Part shown: piece by piece, positions 11,090-21,630 of the stretch | Layout: each line of letters starts with the position of its first letter | Numbering within the stretch: the first letter of the stretch is position 1 | Source: Strigamia acuminata | Lineage: Eukaryota; Arthropoda; Chilopoda; Geophilomorpha; Linotaeniidae | Reading direction: 5' to 3' | DNA length: 64,000 nt | Assembly (NCBI GenBank): GCA_949358305.1 | Contig: OX442314.1 | Location: 57,545,369 to 57,609,368, forward strand | Position numbers and translations under genes: made by a program | The notes under the pieces: model-generated | Database searches by the model: none | Told to the model about the DNA's origin: nothing | Seen by the model: only the letters and a program-made list of their open reading frames with translations

Positions 11090-11570
11090 AACACGAAATA
11101 ATCAGCGATTCTCAAGATGAAAATGACTAAGCAGTTGAAAGCTTTTTGGGTGCAAGATTGGTGGGTCGCAATGCAGCTGTAGCAATAGGAGAGGAACGAG
11201 ATACCTAAAAAATTCCATTTTTAAAGATGTGAAAAATTTGCAAAGCCAGTAAATTTTATTCGACAGAACACATACAAGTAAAGTATCGTACTTAGAAAAT
11301 ACCATATTACAAAAAAAAAAAAAAAAAAAATAGAAGAACGTCTACAGAATCAAACTATTTTTATTCTTTTTATTTTTATTTCTCTTTTAGGATTTTAAAG
11401 GGATGCCATTTCATTGCAAATGGGAAATGGTTTTTCCAAACTTTTGAAAGTCTGTTGTTATTTCTTTAATTCTTTAATTCGTTTAGAAAAGAATTATAGT
11501 TTATTTTAATTATTAATTATTTCTATACAAATTTAGTAAAAAATAAGCATGCATTTCTACCGCCAGTTTT
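11090..11570. other. Intergenic with a poly-A tract
   Basis: Contains an uninterrupted A run of about 20 bases at 11311-11330. No AATAAA precedes it closely, so it may be simple sequence or the tail of an old retrocopy. No gene seen. Confidence 0.4.
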
Positions 11571-12156
11571 GGGCCAATTCATAGAATTGATGGACATTTA
11601 AATGCAATAAAATATGCAGACATTCTTGATAATGTTATGGTGTCCTATGCATTACAGGTGTGAAGTAGATTTAATTTAAAAATTATTTTCTTCTTGTCCC
11701 AATTTCTTAATAAAGTGCATTTATAATATGGTACCGAGTAATATTTTTGTTAGGTTTATTCAGGGGATGCCTGGCTGTTTCAGCAGAACAACTCCCCACA
11801 ATCCACACATCTGGCTACATTGCTGCATAGCTAAAAGCCAATTTACCCTTACTGAATTGCGAACAGTTAGGTTGGCCTCCTAAAAGTGCAGATATTAATC
11901 CCATCGAAAATGTTGGCTGAAATTAAAAAACTAATTCTACTCCTGGTGACAAAAATCATTCATGTTCTTGTTTTTGTTCTTGTTTTTGTTATTGTTAGCT
12001 TTTTTGCAGCCAAAAGCCCTGAATCAAGACCAATTATGACTCCAACTCCAAGGAGCATGGCAGGAGTTGAATGCAAGACCCAATTTTGTTAATCACCTGT
12101 TTGAATCTACACCAAACAGTGGCATCAATTTACACCAACCAAGGGTATTGGACTAA
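11571..12156 (+). pseudogene. Tc1/mariner transposase relic (C-terminal half)
   Basis: Pieces of a Tc1-type DDE transposase lie in order on the plus strand: GPIHRIDGHLNAIKYADIL (from 11571), FQQNNSPQSTH (about 11779), and WPPKSADINPIENV (about 11873), which carries the third acidic residue context typical of the family (WPPxSPDLNPIEN). It ends with a TKY-like terminus near 12156. The frame is broken several times; after the NPIEN motif a one-base loss shifts the frame. Only the C-terminal half survives. The 5' LTR of Gypsy-1 starts about 110 bp downstream. Confidence 0.75.
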
Positions 12157-12260
12157 ATATTAAACTTAGCTTATAAGTTAAACAGTTGCCCAAAGAGAAC
12201 GGCTTTTTTCCAATAATAAACGGATTGATTTTTGCTTTGGAGTTTATTTGTGTTTTTTTT

Positions 12261-12264
12261 AGTG
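12261..12264 (+). other. Gypsy-1 target duplication, left copy
   Basis: AGTG directly before the 5' LTR; the same four bases (25707-25710) directly follow the 3' LTR. This fixes both ends of the element. Confidence 0.9.
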
Positions 12265-13328
12265 TGTGGTGACCTCAAATATTCCTATTTGAGTGCGCAC
12301 CATATTTCCAAATTGTCTTATAAACATATTCAACAAGCTTATATGTTTTGTTTCAATGTAAATTGAAATAAAACATACATTAATAAAATATAAAACAAGA
12401 CGCAATATTACCCAAATAATATTGTGTTTTGCAGCAAGTTTTGGCCCAGCAACAGCGTCAACCAATCGCGCTGCAGCGTGCATTGCTTTGATGATGCTGC
12501 TAGGCGTGTGCCTGGGCGGAGCATCCCTTCCCCTCGCGCGTGCCCGGCTCAATTGTTGCACACGACCCGAAGGCGGCCGTGTGTGATCTTTGTGCAACTC
12601 GTCATCTGCGCAGCTTTTCTGAGCAGATTTAGAAGTGAGCCAAACGGTTTTGGCCCACTCTTCCCGCATTCTTGATTCTGCTTCCAAACCATTCACATCT
12701 GTGTCAAACTTATGCCAACCATTGCTAAGTGTGATCTGTGATATCTGGAAGAGTTGAGATTCATTGCTGGTCCGTGCCAACTGTACGGAATAGCGCCTTT
12801 CTGCTTGAATTACTACGCGTAATTTAAGCCATTTCTGTGTGGAACTAACATCGAGTTTACTCTGTTAGTTTGAAGGCTTTGTGTCGAGTTTAACTCCACA
12901 AAGCGATTTGTGTTAAGACGGATTGTTACGTCGAGCTTGCTCCGTAATAATCACTTTCACTGTGTGTGAGAAGTATTCTCGTGTCGAGCGTGCTCCACGA
13001 GGATTTTAGAATATTTAGCAACGTATTTTAGCGTCGAGTTTACTCCGCTAAAATCCCGCGCTCACACGACGCCGTCGACGCCATCTTGGAGCCAACGGTC
13101 AACTGTGAGTGTACATTTGAAGAAGAAGCCAGATCGACCCCAAACATTTTAAATAATACCTCCTTTGTATTTTGAACGATTAAAACTATCTAATTTTTCC
13201 TTTACTCTGTGTAAAATCATTCCCCTAGACAAACATTTGGCCACAGAGTAGAAGTCCTGTACGGCATCTCTACGACGATTGCTTATTGAATTTAAATAAT
13301 TTAATAAGTAAAAACCCGGATCGCCGCA
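12265..13328 (+). repeat. Gypsy-1 5' LTR
   Basis: 1,064 bp, TGTGGTGACC to GATCGCCGCA. A TATAAAA at 12389-12395 is a possible promoter. The second half holds five related hairpins (12843-13054). A 173-residue minus-strand open frame inside the LTR is not a gene. Confidence 0.95.
12843..13054 (+). other. Five-hairpin array in the Gypsy-1 LTR
   Basis: Five stem-loops in about 210 bp, each built as outer stem, UC bulge, GAG/CUC inner stem and a 4-5 nt loop. Outer stems: AACTAACA/TGTTAGTT (12843-12870), GCTTTGTG/CACAAAGC (12876-12904), GATTGTTACG/CGTAATAATC (12921-12952, one G-U), ATTCTCGTG/CACGAGGAT (12975-13004, one U-G) and ATTTTAGCG/CGCTAAAAT (13025-13054). Loops are TTTA, TTTAA, CTTG, CGTG and TTTA. 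The stems share no sequence yet all pair, so the structure is what is conserved. In the 3' LTR the array is at 25221-25432. The position fits the leader of the genomic RNA. Confidence 0.85.
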
Positions 13329-13330
13329 CT

Positions 13331-13348
13331 TGGGGGTCTGTCCGGGAT
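13331..13348 (+). other. Gypsy-1 primer binding site
   Basis: TGGGGGTCTGTCCGGGAT begins 2 nt after the 5' LTR. TGG matches the CCA end of a tRNA. It differs at three adjacent positions from the familiar proline-tRNA site (TGGGGG...GTCCGGGAT), so a proline tRNA or a variant is the best guess. Confidence 0.7.
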
Positions 13349-13420
13349 AGTTTTGATTGTTAAAATCCGATTTTTGCGAAAAAATCCTTTATTTCCATTG
13401 TTCTTTTTCAATTTGACAAA

Positions 13421-16315
13421 ATGGCGACGCCAATGCAAATTGTAAAACGACAGCGAGGTCGACCAAGCACTCAGAAACGAGCAGCGACGGTTTTGCCGGC
13501 TCTCGAGCCTGAAATGCTTATGGAGAAAATTATTTCTGAAGAAATAACACCAGTTCCAGATCCGAAACAACTCAAGGATGCTGAAAATGAAGTTGCTAGA
13601 GCATTAAGCGCTTCAAGTGCGAGTTCTAACGAACAAGAACTCCCGCCACTTCCACTGGAGGAAGTGGAAAATACGTTACGTGAAATGGAAAGTGAATCGT
13701 CTCACGAATCACCTCCTCGCATGACCATGCTGGATGCTTTGAGAAATCAAGCACGCCAGGATGGCGCCCAAATAACGGACGACATGACGGTGGAAGAGAT
13801 TCATCGCGCCATGATACGACTTCACACTGACCGAGCCGTTTCAAATTTACAATTTGAAATGGAACGAAAAGAAGCCGAGCTTCAACAACAAAAAGCGGAG
13901 GTCGAGCTCCAACATATGGAACTCAATCGACAAAATGAGGAATTTCTAGCCCAAAAAGCTAGAGAATACAGATTAAAAGGTGAAGTGGAAGATCTTTCTA
14001 AAATGAACGCTAGAAATGAACTTTCAATTCGCTCACACCAAGAGGCGCGAAGACAGCTCGAGCTTACCAAAAGTAAGCTGGAGCAGAAAAATAAAGAACT
14101 GATTGATTTGGCAGACCACTACCAACGCAATCATAATCAACTAGTGAGATATGCTGCTGAATTAGACACACGTGCTAAAACACAGCGTACTCGCGAAAGC
14201 AAAATAGCTAAGCGTGAAGACGAGATTTTCCACTCGCTGGATCAACCCAGTACGAGCGGACAAGTCAAGTCTAGCGACCCTGCTAAGCGATTACAACCAG
14301 AAGAATCGCAAAATCAAATAAATGAGAATGAAATTCTCCGAGCTGATTTGTTGCGCGCTCAAGAAGAGCTTGCAGAAATGAAAGATCGTTTGCAAGCAAG
14401 AAATTATACTGACCAATTGGTGCAACCAGAAATGGCTGCGCCAACTGTTCCTATTTTGACTCCCGAAACAATAACAATTTCTGTTGTTTCAGAGTTAAGT
14501 AGCCAATCTGGATTATCGAGTGATGACGACCAACGTTCGCGTCGCCGCCATCGCTCAAAAAGAAAACGTCCTTCAGATTCCGAGGAAAGGAGAGCCGATC
14601 GCAATCCACTTCCTGGTAATCGAAATCCTATTTTTCACAACAGTGACCGACTGTTGGGGATGGTAGACGATCGAAATAGACGGCATGAAACTGGTATTCA
14701 TGTTACTCGAACGATACCACTGGCTCAACAGCAAGACTCGTCAAAAAGAAGTCGACGAGACACGAATCCAGCACGCGAACCACCCGACGGACATGAAAGC
14801 CCGCCAGGTGGGGGTCAGTATAGAAGAAATCCGCCAGATGGAGGAAATCCAGATGGACACGGAGATGGACCACCTGGAGGTGGACGTCGACCGCCAGACG
14901 ATGACGGCGACCCACCCGACCCACCTGAAACGCCACATTTCAACACGCCTTCAAATTCACAATCTGATTCAAGGTCGGATTCTGATGTGAATGCGCAACA
15001 AGAACGCGATAATCGACATCGATCTCATCGACGTCGACATCGAGGCCATTCTTCTCGGCGTAATACACATTATTACACTGCTGAAGAAATTGATCGATTA
15101 TTAGCTGATCGTCGATCTTCTGATCGATCTGACGCTACTGCCGATAATGCTGACATTGCATTACGACAGAAAATTGCACAATACACTGCCAACAACTGGA
15201 CTCACGATCTAGTTGATGAAAGAACTATTAGATGGGATCACATCAAACCCGCTTTATTCGATGGAGAATGGGAAGCTGGATCCACTCTTTTAGATGAAGT
15301 TTTACGAATTTCAAGGTTGAATGGCATTGCATGTCACACTGCTTTGAAAAGAGTAGTACCAAAAGCTCTTATAGACCGAGCTGAGAAATGGTTTTATTCA
15401 AAACAATTTCAAAATTGGAACCACTTTGTAGAGGAATTCATGACTGAGTATGGAGAGTCAAGTGAAGACTTACTACAAATGTGGGATAATCTTTCTCAAA
15501 ATAAAGGCGAAAGTCTTCGCTCTTATTTAAGAAGGTCTGAGGATTTATTGGTCACTCTCCCTTATACGATGGGAGACGCAGCCATTGATCGTCAATTCCG
15601 TCGTGGATTGACAGATTACTCAAAGAATGTTCTACTTTCAGTACGAGCACCTTATCCGGGTGGTTTCGCTGAATTAGCCAAATTTATGCGAGCTAACCAG
15701 ATAAGAATTGATGAAAATTATAAAGCTTATCTACCAGCTGATGAAAAAGTTGCGTATGCTAAGCGACAGCAACGGAGAAAGGAATTAGCTAAAGATACGC
15801 GTTTTGCTAATACCCCTCTTTTGCAACCCCCAAAACGAGGAGATTTTTTGGCAGAGACTGCTAAGGAATCTAAAAAGGGATCGGATGGGAAAAATCCACA
15901 TCCAACCCCTAAAGCTCACTTAGCCGAAGTGACAGAAATGGAAACTGCTTCTGAACCAGAGAAAACTGACTCGGAACCAGAAAGCGAGGCTGCAGCTGCT
16001 TTATTAGCCCGTAATAACGCAGTAGCTCGAAAATTTGGACCAAAGATGGCGCCTAAAAACGTTACTTTTGGTTCACCAAAGACAGACGCGCACAGTAGAT
16101 CGAAGTCGCCGACCCCTAAGAAGGACGAAGCCAAACGTTCAAGTTCGCCTTCGCCAAAAGTCGCGAAATCGCCTGCTACTGACCCGTGTAATATTTGTAA
16201 AAAATTGGGACATTGGGCTAAAGAATGTCCTGACAGAAAATCGAGCAAAGACAAGATTATAGAAGAGTTCGAGAAATCGATGAAATCAATCGGCGAACTT
16301 CTAAAAAACTTGTAA
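13421..16315 (+). CDS. gag: Gypsy-1 Gag polyprotein
   Basis: 964 residues, the structural protein that packages the element's RNA. The first ATG after the primer site is used (MATPMQIVKRQRGRPSTQKR). Residues about 125-265 are strongly charged and heptad-like, a long coiled coil. About 370-580 is disordered, with RS/RH-rich runs and a Pro/Gly/Asp stretch (450-504). About 590-790 is the retrotransposon capsid domain (WNHFVEEFMTEYG, then a long helical part). One CCHC zinc knuckle (CNICKKLGHWAKEC, residues 923-936) lies near the end. At the 3' end the frame meets a slippery heptamer just before the stop. It is unusually long for a Gag because of the N-terminal coiled coil and disordered region. 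The frame is intact. Confidence 0.93.
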   Translation: MATPMQIVKRQRGRPSTQKRAATVLPALEPEMLMEKIISEEITPVPDPKQLKDAENEVARALSASSASSNEQELPPLPLEEVENTLREMESESSHESPPRMTMLDALRNQARQDGAQITDDMTVEEIHRAMIRLHTDRAVSNLQFEMERKEAELQQQKAEVELQHMELNRQNEEFLAQKAREYRLKGEVEDLSKMNARNELSIRSHQEARRQLELTKSKLEQKNKELIDLADHYQRNHNQLVRYAAELDTRAKTQRTRESKIAKREDEIFHSLDQPSTSGQVKSSDPAKRLQPEESQNQINENEILRADLLRAQEELAEMKDRLQARNYTDQLVQPEMAAPTVPILTPETITISVVSELSSQSGLSSDDDQRSRRRHRSKRKRPSDSEERRADRNPLPGNRNPIFHNSDRLLGMVDDRNRRHETGIHVTRTIPLAQQQDSSKRSRRDTNPAREPPDGHESPPGGGQYRRNPPDGGNPDGHGDGPPGGGRRPPDDDGDPPDPPETPHFNTPSNSQSDSRSDSDVNAQQERDNRHRSHRRRHRGHSSRRNTHYYTAEEIDRLLADRRSSDRSDATADNADIALRQKIAQYTANNWTHDLVDERTIRWDHIKPALFDGEWEAGSTLLDEVLRISRLNGIACHTALKRVVPKALIDRAEKWFYSKQFQNWNHFVEEFMTEYGESSEDLLQMWDNLSQNKGESLRSYLRRSEDLLVTLPYTMGDAAIDRQFRRGLTDYSKNVLLSVRAPYPGGFAELAKFMRANQIRIDENYKAYLPADEKVAYAKRQQRRKELAKDTRFANTPLLQPPKRGDFLAETAKESKKGSDGKNPHPTPKAHLAEVTEMETASEPEKTDSEPESEAAAALLARNNAVARKFGPKMAPKNVTFGSPKTDAHSRSKSPTPKKDEAKRSSSPSPKVAKSPATDPCNICKKLGHWAKECPDRKSSKDKIIEEFEKSMKSIGELLKNL
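16303..16309 (+). promoter_or_regulatory. -1 ribosomal frameshift heptamer
   Basis: A AAA AAC read in the Gag frame, 3 nt before the Gag stop TAA (16313-16315). This is a classical retroviral slippery sequence. After a -1 slip the next codon starts at 16309 and the pol frame stays open through the Gag stop. Pol has no ATG near its start, consistent with fusion expression. Confidence 0.85.
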
Positions 16316-18309
16316 GCGCGCATCCAGACGGTCTAGTGGATGCGACGCCTACCGCCTCGGAAAACGAACTAACACCATCTCAAATTTTAGATGAATTTTT
16401 AAATACACAGATTAAATTAGAATTAGAAAATAATTTAATATTTCCAAAAATTGATGTTTCCAGTTTAAAGCTTGTGCTGCAAAATGAAAACATCACTGAA
16501 GAATTTTTTAAAGAAAAAGTTCAACAAATAAAAGTTGATTGGGAATCTAAAATAAAAGATGCTGTTACTTTGCTAGATGGAAAAGCTAGGCCAACACCTG
16601 AAATTGTTGAAAGGTCAGATAAAATTGATTTACCTGGTCTTGACGATTGTATTGAAAAATTAATGGCTGCAACGCTAGCCACTAATGATTTATTGGACGA
16701 ATTACCATTGGATCCGCCGATAGAAATTAAACCACCGCGACGTTTTAAATGCAAGTACGCGGACATACCAAACAGCAATGATTTGCCGACGATTCGATTG
16801 CAGACGGCAAACGGTATGATAACAGGGATGTTAGACTCTGGAGCTAATCGAAGCTTCATGGCCTACTCCGTAGTAATTTCGCTGAAACTGGAAGGTGAAA
16901 TTCGACCAATTGGACCGGATGTGAGAGTTACGACTGCTTCAGAAGATGTAGTCCCTGAAGGAACTCTCCTACTTTCTTTTGCGTGGACACACGGGATGTT
17001 AAGTCATCCATTCATAATTTTAAGAAATAAATATCCTATTATTTTATTAGGGTGTGATTTCATGAATCGACTCAACATTCAACCAAATCCTAAGACCATG
17101 TCTTGGAATTTTGTCAAGTCTTTGAAGGAAGATTTACCTTTTGTTCCTCAAGCGATTCTTGATCGTTATCAAGAGTTCCTTGATCCACCCGAAGAAATCA
17201 TGAAAAGCGACTTTATTAAAGTAAATCACATGAAAGCTGGTTCCGCCACTGCATGTCAAGCTAAAGTTGCCAATGAAGAAAATATAGTACAAAGACTTGT
17301 TAGCGACGCTAATTTGTCAATGGAAAATAATTTAATGCTTGAAAAAGTATTAAAGAAACATGAAAAGATTTTATCACGCCGACCAGGTAGAACACACCTC
17401 GTTAGGCATGAAATTAAACTGGACACTAAAGTTCCAATTAGAGTTCCGTTTAAAAGCGTAAATCCACAAAAACGTGAAATTATCCGTCAAATCTGTCAAG
17501 ATATGTTGGATAATGGGTACGTTGAACAAGCCACTGGAGACTATGGGATGCGAATAGTTCTAGTGATGCGTCCGGATTGTGATCCAAGACTCTGCATTGA
17601 TTTTAGACCACTCAATGCGCATACATTATACGACCCTCCTCAAATGCCCAGCATTGAGGAAATCTTGCGAGAACTCGGAAGGTTTGAATGGGTCACAACA
17701 ATAGATTTGTCAAAAGGCTATTGGCAGATAGAGGTTCATCCGAACGACCGTGCTAAAACTGCATTTTGGAGCCCTTTGGGTCGACTACAATTTCGAGTCA
17801 TGCCCTTTGGTCTCGTAAATGCGCCGTCAACTTTCCAAAAGTTGATAGAAAAGATTTTGGGGGACGCCTATCGAAAATTCGCATGGGCATACCTCGATGA
17901 TATAATTATTATATCAAAAAATTTTGAAGAACACATGATGCATCTGGAAGAAATTCTGAGTAAACTTGAAAATGCAAATCTTCATGTTCATCCAGAAAAA
18001 TCGAAATTTGGCAGAAAAGAATTAACTTTTCTTGGTTACAAGTTAAGTGTTCAAGGAGTTAGTGTCGACCCTAAAAAAGTCGCCGCCATTAAAGAAATGC
18101 CAGCTCCTTCAAATTTGAAAGAGTTGCAAAGATTTTTGGGAATGGTGAACTTCTTTCACAGATTACTCAAGAATCTGGCAGTCATGACAGAACCTCTACG
18201 TCCTTTACTCAAAAAGGATGTGGAATTTATTTGGTCAGAGATTCAACAAGAAGCTTTTGATCAAATAAAAGATGCTTTAACACTAGAACGGCCAGACCGG
18301 TCATTTTGA
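16309..18309 (+). pseudogene. pol: Gypsy-1 pol, first part: protease and reverse transcriptase
   Basis: Lies in the -1 frame to gag and is read as a Gag-Pol fusion. An acidic linker is followed by an aspartic protease with the active-site motif LDSGA (nt 16831-16845) and a second conserved stretch PIILLGCDFM. Reverse transcriptase follows, with LCIDFRPLN, TIDLSKGYWQI, the PFGLVNAPSTFQ region and the catalytic YLDD (nt 17890-17901). The thumb and connection (FLGYKL, LQRFLGMVNFFHRLL) are present. The frame then runs into the foldback insertion at 18281 and stops at 18307-18309. Insertion plus target duplication is 636 bp, a multiple of three, so the downstream half is in the same frame, but the insert carries stops. 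The RT motifs look intact. Confidence 0.9.
18277..18280 (+). other. TTAA target site, left copy
   Basis: TTAA before the foldback element; the matching copy is at 18913-18916. TTAA duplication is the mark of piggyBac-type transposition. Confidence 0.85.
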
Positions 18310-18912
18310 CCGGAACAGCTGTTTAAACAGCTGCAGCAATAAACCCAATGGGTTTACGGTGCTGCTAATTTGTGACTTTAGCTGATTTATGATGCTTTAT
18401 GTCATAAATCATCCAAAGTTGAATTTTTCTTAAGAAATAATAAAAAAAAAGTGAATTGACCTAGAACGGCCGAAACCGGTTAAAATGACCGGTTGAAATC
18501 ACCTGAACAATACGTGCACCAAACTGCACTAAACGTGCACCAAACGTGCACCAAACGTGCACAATATGTGCATACAACGTTTTGGCTACAAACTGATTCA
18601 GTAACACGCGAAACTTGCGAAGAAAATACCAAAACAAAAATTGATGGCTTTTATAAAATCTGATAAAATTAAAAACGGAAATTTAATTTTATCAGGTTTT
18701 ATAATAACCATCAATTTTTGTTTTGGTATTTTCTTCGCATATTTTGCGTGTTATTGAATCAATTTGATGCCAAAACGTTGTTTACACGTATTGTGCACGT
18801 ATTGTAAAAGTATTTTGCACATTTGGTGCACGTACTGTTCACGTTATTGCAACCGGTCATTTTAACCGGTTTCGGCCGTTCTAGGTAGGCCGAAATTCCG
18901 GCCGTTCTAGTG
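18281..18912. mobile_element. piggyBac-type foldback MITE inside pol
   Basis: 632 bp flanked by TTAA. Ends are a perfect 13-bp inverted repeat CACTAGAACGGCC. Within it, 18460-18885 is a second, nearly complete palindrome starting with a perfect 35-bp inverted repeat (CCTAGAACGGCCGAAACCGG onward at 18460-18494, complement at 18851-18885) whose arms keep pairing to a centre near 18670 (for example AAATTGATGG with CCATCAATTT). CGTGCACCAAA repeats lie at about 18513-18560. No transposase. The nested ends suggest a MITE in a MITE, or one foldback element with doubled ends. Confidence 0.85.
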
Positions 18913-21420
18913 TTAACAAATGCGGAAACAATGGCCATGCCTGATTTGACAGAACCATTTATTGTGCATACCGACGCCAGCAGAAAAGGACTAGGCGCCG
19001 CGCTTATGCAAATGAGAGAAATCGATGATCAAAATATCGAAGTACCTTGTGTTTATGCCAGCAGAAGTTTGCAACCTGCTGAGATAAATTACAGCGCCAC
19101 AGAATTGGAGTGCCTAGCGGTAATCTGGGCATTACGTAAATTTCGACATTATTTGGAATTTACCACATTCATAGTTAGGACTGATCATCAAGCACTAAAA
19201 TGGTTGATGCAGTTAGACGAACCTGCTGGAAGGTTAGCGCGTTGGCAAATGGAGCTAATGCGCTACTCTTTCGAAATACAATATATTAAAGGTCCACTAA
19301 ATGTTTTAGCGGATGCTTTATCCAGATCACCGATTGATAAACCGGAAAATCCTGAAGATGATGGAGATAATGACGAATTATTATCTTATTGTCCATCACC
19401 ACAACGAAATTGGAAAATGGGAAAATTTCATGAACTTCCTGTCTCCACGCTGGAGGAAAAGGAAGATCATGAATTCGTCAACTATTGGACTAAAATCTAT
19501 GACCCCTCTGAGGAATCAGATGACGTCATAAGAGCGCAAATTTCAAGGAAATTCCAAGTTCCTTCGTCAAATGTTTTAATAAAAGCATTTGTCGCCAAAA
19601 TTGTAGAGCGTCTTGATTGTGAACCCCCCACAAGGGAAGACATAATCAAGGCCCAAAAAGAAGATAAAGTTTGCCAATTGATGCGTAATTTTTTAAATTG
19701 TAATCAATTTCCGCCTGACGTCACAACGCGACTCCAGAGGAAACAATATAGAAAACACGCAACCACCTTCTTAATTGAAGATGACTTATTAATGCAATTT
19801 CATCCCACAATGTCTGATGAATTGGGGGAGGATGGGAGAGCACTCAAAGTTTTTGTACCTCAGACATTGAAGTATAAAATTATTTGGCTGATGCATGGCC
19901 ACCCACTTTCTGGCCACCCAGGAATTGCAAGGACTCTTTATCGAGCACGCCGAATTTATACCTGGAAAGGCATGAAATCGGACATTACGAGATTCATTCG
20001 ACATTGCGAGCGTTGTCAAGCCTGCAAACCTCGAACGAAAGGACAAATTGAAGCAGCGCAAATGGGTCCTTACAGCCCATTTGACTGTCTAAGTGTTGAT
20101 TTGACCGGCCCGAAACCTCAGACGCGCAAAAACAACACACATATTTTAGTCATACTTGACGTGGCAACTCATTGGCCAGAATTATATCCAATGTGTAACC
20201 CCACTGCTGGAAAAGTAGCAAATTGCATTTATCACCTTTCCATGAGCATGGGATTCCCTCGTAAAATTATTTCTGACAACGGCCCGCAATTTCGTGCCCA
20301 AGTCTTTAAAAAATTTTGTGAAAAGTTCAAGATGGTTCCAACACCAACTTCAACGTATCACCCACAAGCTAACCCGGTTGAAAGGGTTAACCGTGACATC
20401 AAATATTTGGTTGCAATTTATTCATCTGTTCATTCCAAATGGGACGAATATTTGCGTGAATTTGCATTTAGTTTGAGAACTACGGTGACGAGAGGAAGAG
20501 ACTTCTCTCCCGCATTTCTTAACTTTTTTCGCGAACTCAGAGTACCTTGGGATCCAAGAATACCTGAAGGAATTTTGGTCGTAGATCCAAAAAACCCACA
20601 TTTATACGTGCAAAAATTAGAAGCCGTTATCGCCGAAACATATCAGCACATGATGTCACACGTGCTAGATTTGCGTAGACGAGTTAATCTTAAAAAAGAA
20701 GGTGAGAAGTTCTCCAATTTTAAATTAAACGATTTAGTTTGGAGAGATTCTCATGTTTTGTCGAGCGCTGCCCGCGGCATTGCAGCTGGCATCGCTGATA
20801 AAAGAACAGGACCTTATGTAATAACCAAAGTATTACAGGGAGGATCCGTAGAATTGAGAAAGCTAGAAAACAACGAAATATTTCCAGCTGTCCATTCGTC
20901 TGAATTAACTCCGTATTTCCCGAGTTTCGACCAGGAAGTATGGTTAGAAGGCGAAGAAGTCGGTCAAAAGACTGAAAATATAATTAATACGTTAGATGAC
21001 GATGAATTAAAGAAAATACCTGTCGATAATTCATCCAAACCACAAATGGAGTCAGACCTCGTGAATAACGACGTTGAGCTTCGTGACAGTTTCAAAAAAC
21101 TTGAAATTGCTAAAAGATTAAATAAAAAGGTGTTTTTAGAAAAGAAACAAAAAACATCTGAAATAAAAGACTCATCTGACTCAGTCTCCGATGACAATGA
21201 AGACGGCGATTTAAATACAATAAATCCCTCGCCGACAAAGAGATATAATCTTCGGACTCGTAAACCGAGAGGAAAAAACAACATGTGTCTTCTCCCCTCG
21301 CTAACCTCGAGATCCAGGGATCAGCCGTATGACGTAAGGAACAATTCCTCAAGCCATACTCAAACCAATCAAACAGTAAGATTGGATGACGTCACTAACA
21401 GCGACGTTACCCAAACGTAA
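18913..21420 (+). pseudogene. pol: Gypsy-1 pol, second part: RNase H and integrase
   Basis: Continues the pol frame after the foldback element, whose TTAA interrupts the RNase H start. RNase H motifs: HTDAS (nt 18967), the glutamate in ATELECLAV, and RTDHQALKWL. An H2C2 zinc finger follows (HPLSGHPG ... CERCQACK, about 19900-20030). The integrase core has its three acidic residues in SVDLTGPKP (about 20095), ISDNGPQF (about 20270) and NPVERVNRD (about 20375). A GPY/F-type module (TGPYVITKVLQGG) is near 20810. A long acidic and then basic tail ends in a stop at 21418-21420. All catalytic residues are present; the only damage is the upstream insertion. As it lies after a stop it would not be made in a Gag-Pol chain from this copy. 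Confidence 0.9.
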
Positions 21421-21544
21421 CTTCCGGTATTTGAACTGATCACTTCGCGTCTGAGTTCACTTCGATCTCACACGTGTGCTAAGTGCTCATCCCCAAAAAA
21501 CCAAAAGCGAAACAACTGGATTATTTCAACGGGATTCTTCAATT

Positions 21545-21622
21545 GTAAGTAGTTTTTTCTTTGGAATTTTCCAAGGAAAAACTAATAAATTAATTTTCGT
21601 TTTTCTTTTCCATTTGGATTAG
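21545..21622 (+). other. Predicted intron 1 of the Gypsy-1 third gene
   Basis: Donor AATT/GTAAGTAG and acceptor TTTGGATTAG/TCG, 78 nt, ending 8 nt before the ATG at 21631. The T-rich stretch before the acceptor is good. A near-identical donor context recurs in Gypsy-2. Confidence 0.65.
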
Positions 21623-21630
21623 TCGTTCAA

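Noticed and set aside
11311-11330. Poly-A run as the tail of a retrocopied gene
   Set aside because: No coding sequence or polyadenylation signal precedes it closely and no target duplication was seen.
12259-12780. 173-residue minus-strand frame in the Gypsy-1 LTR (again near 24589-25158)
   Set aside because: Lies in the U3 part of an LTR, crosses its edge, and has no recognisable domain.
16336-16338. GTG as an independent start codon for Gypsy-1 pol
   Set aside because: The frame is already open upstream into a canonical -1 slippery site, so fusion by frameshifting explains it better.
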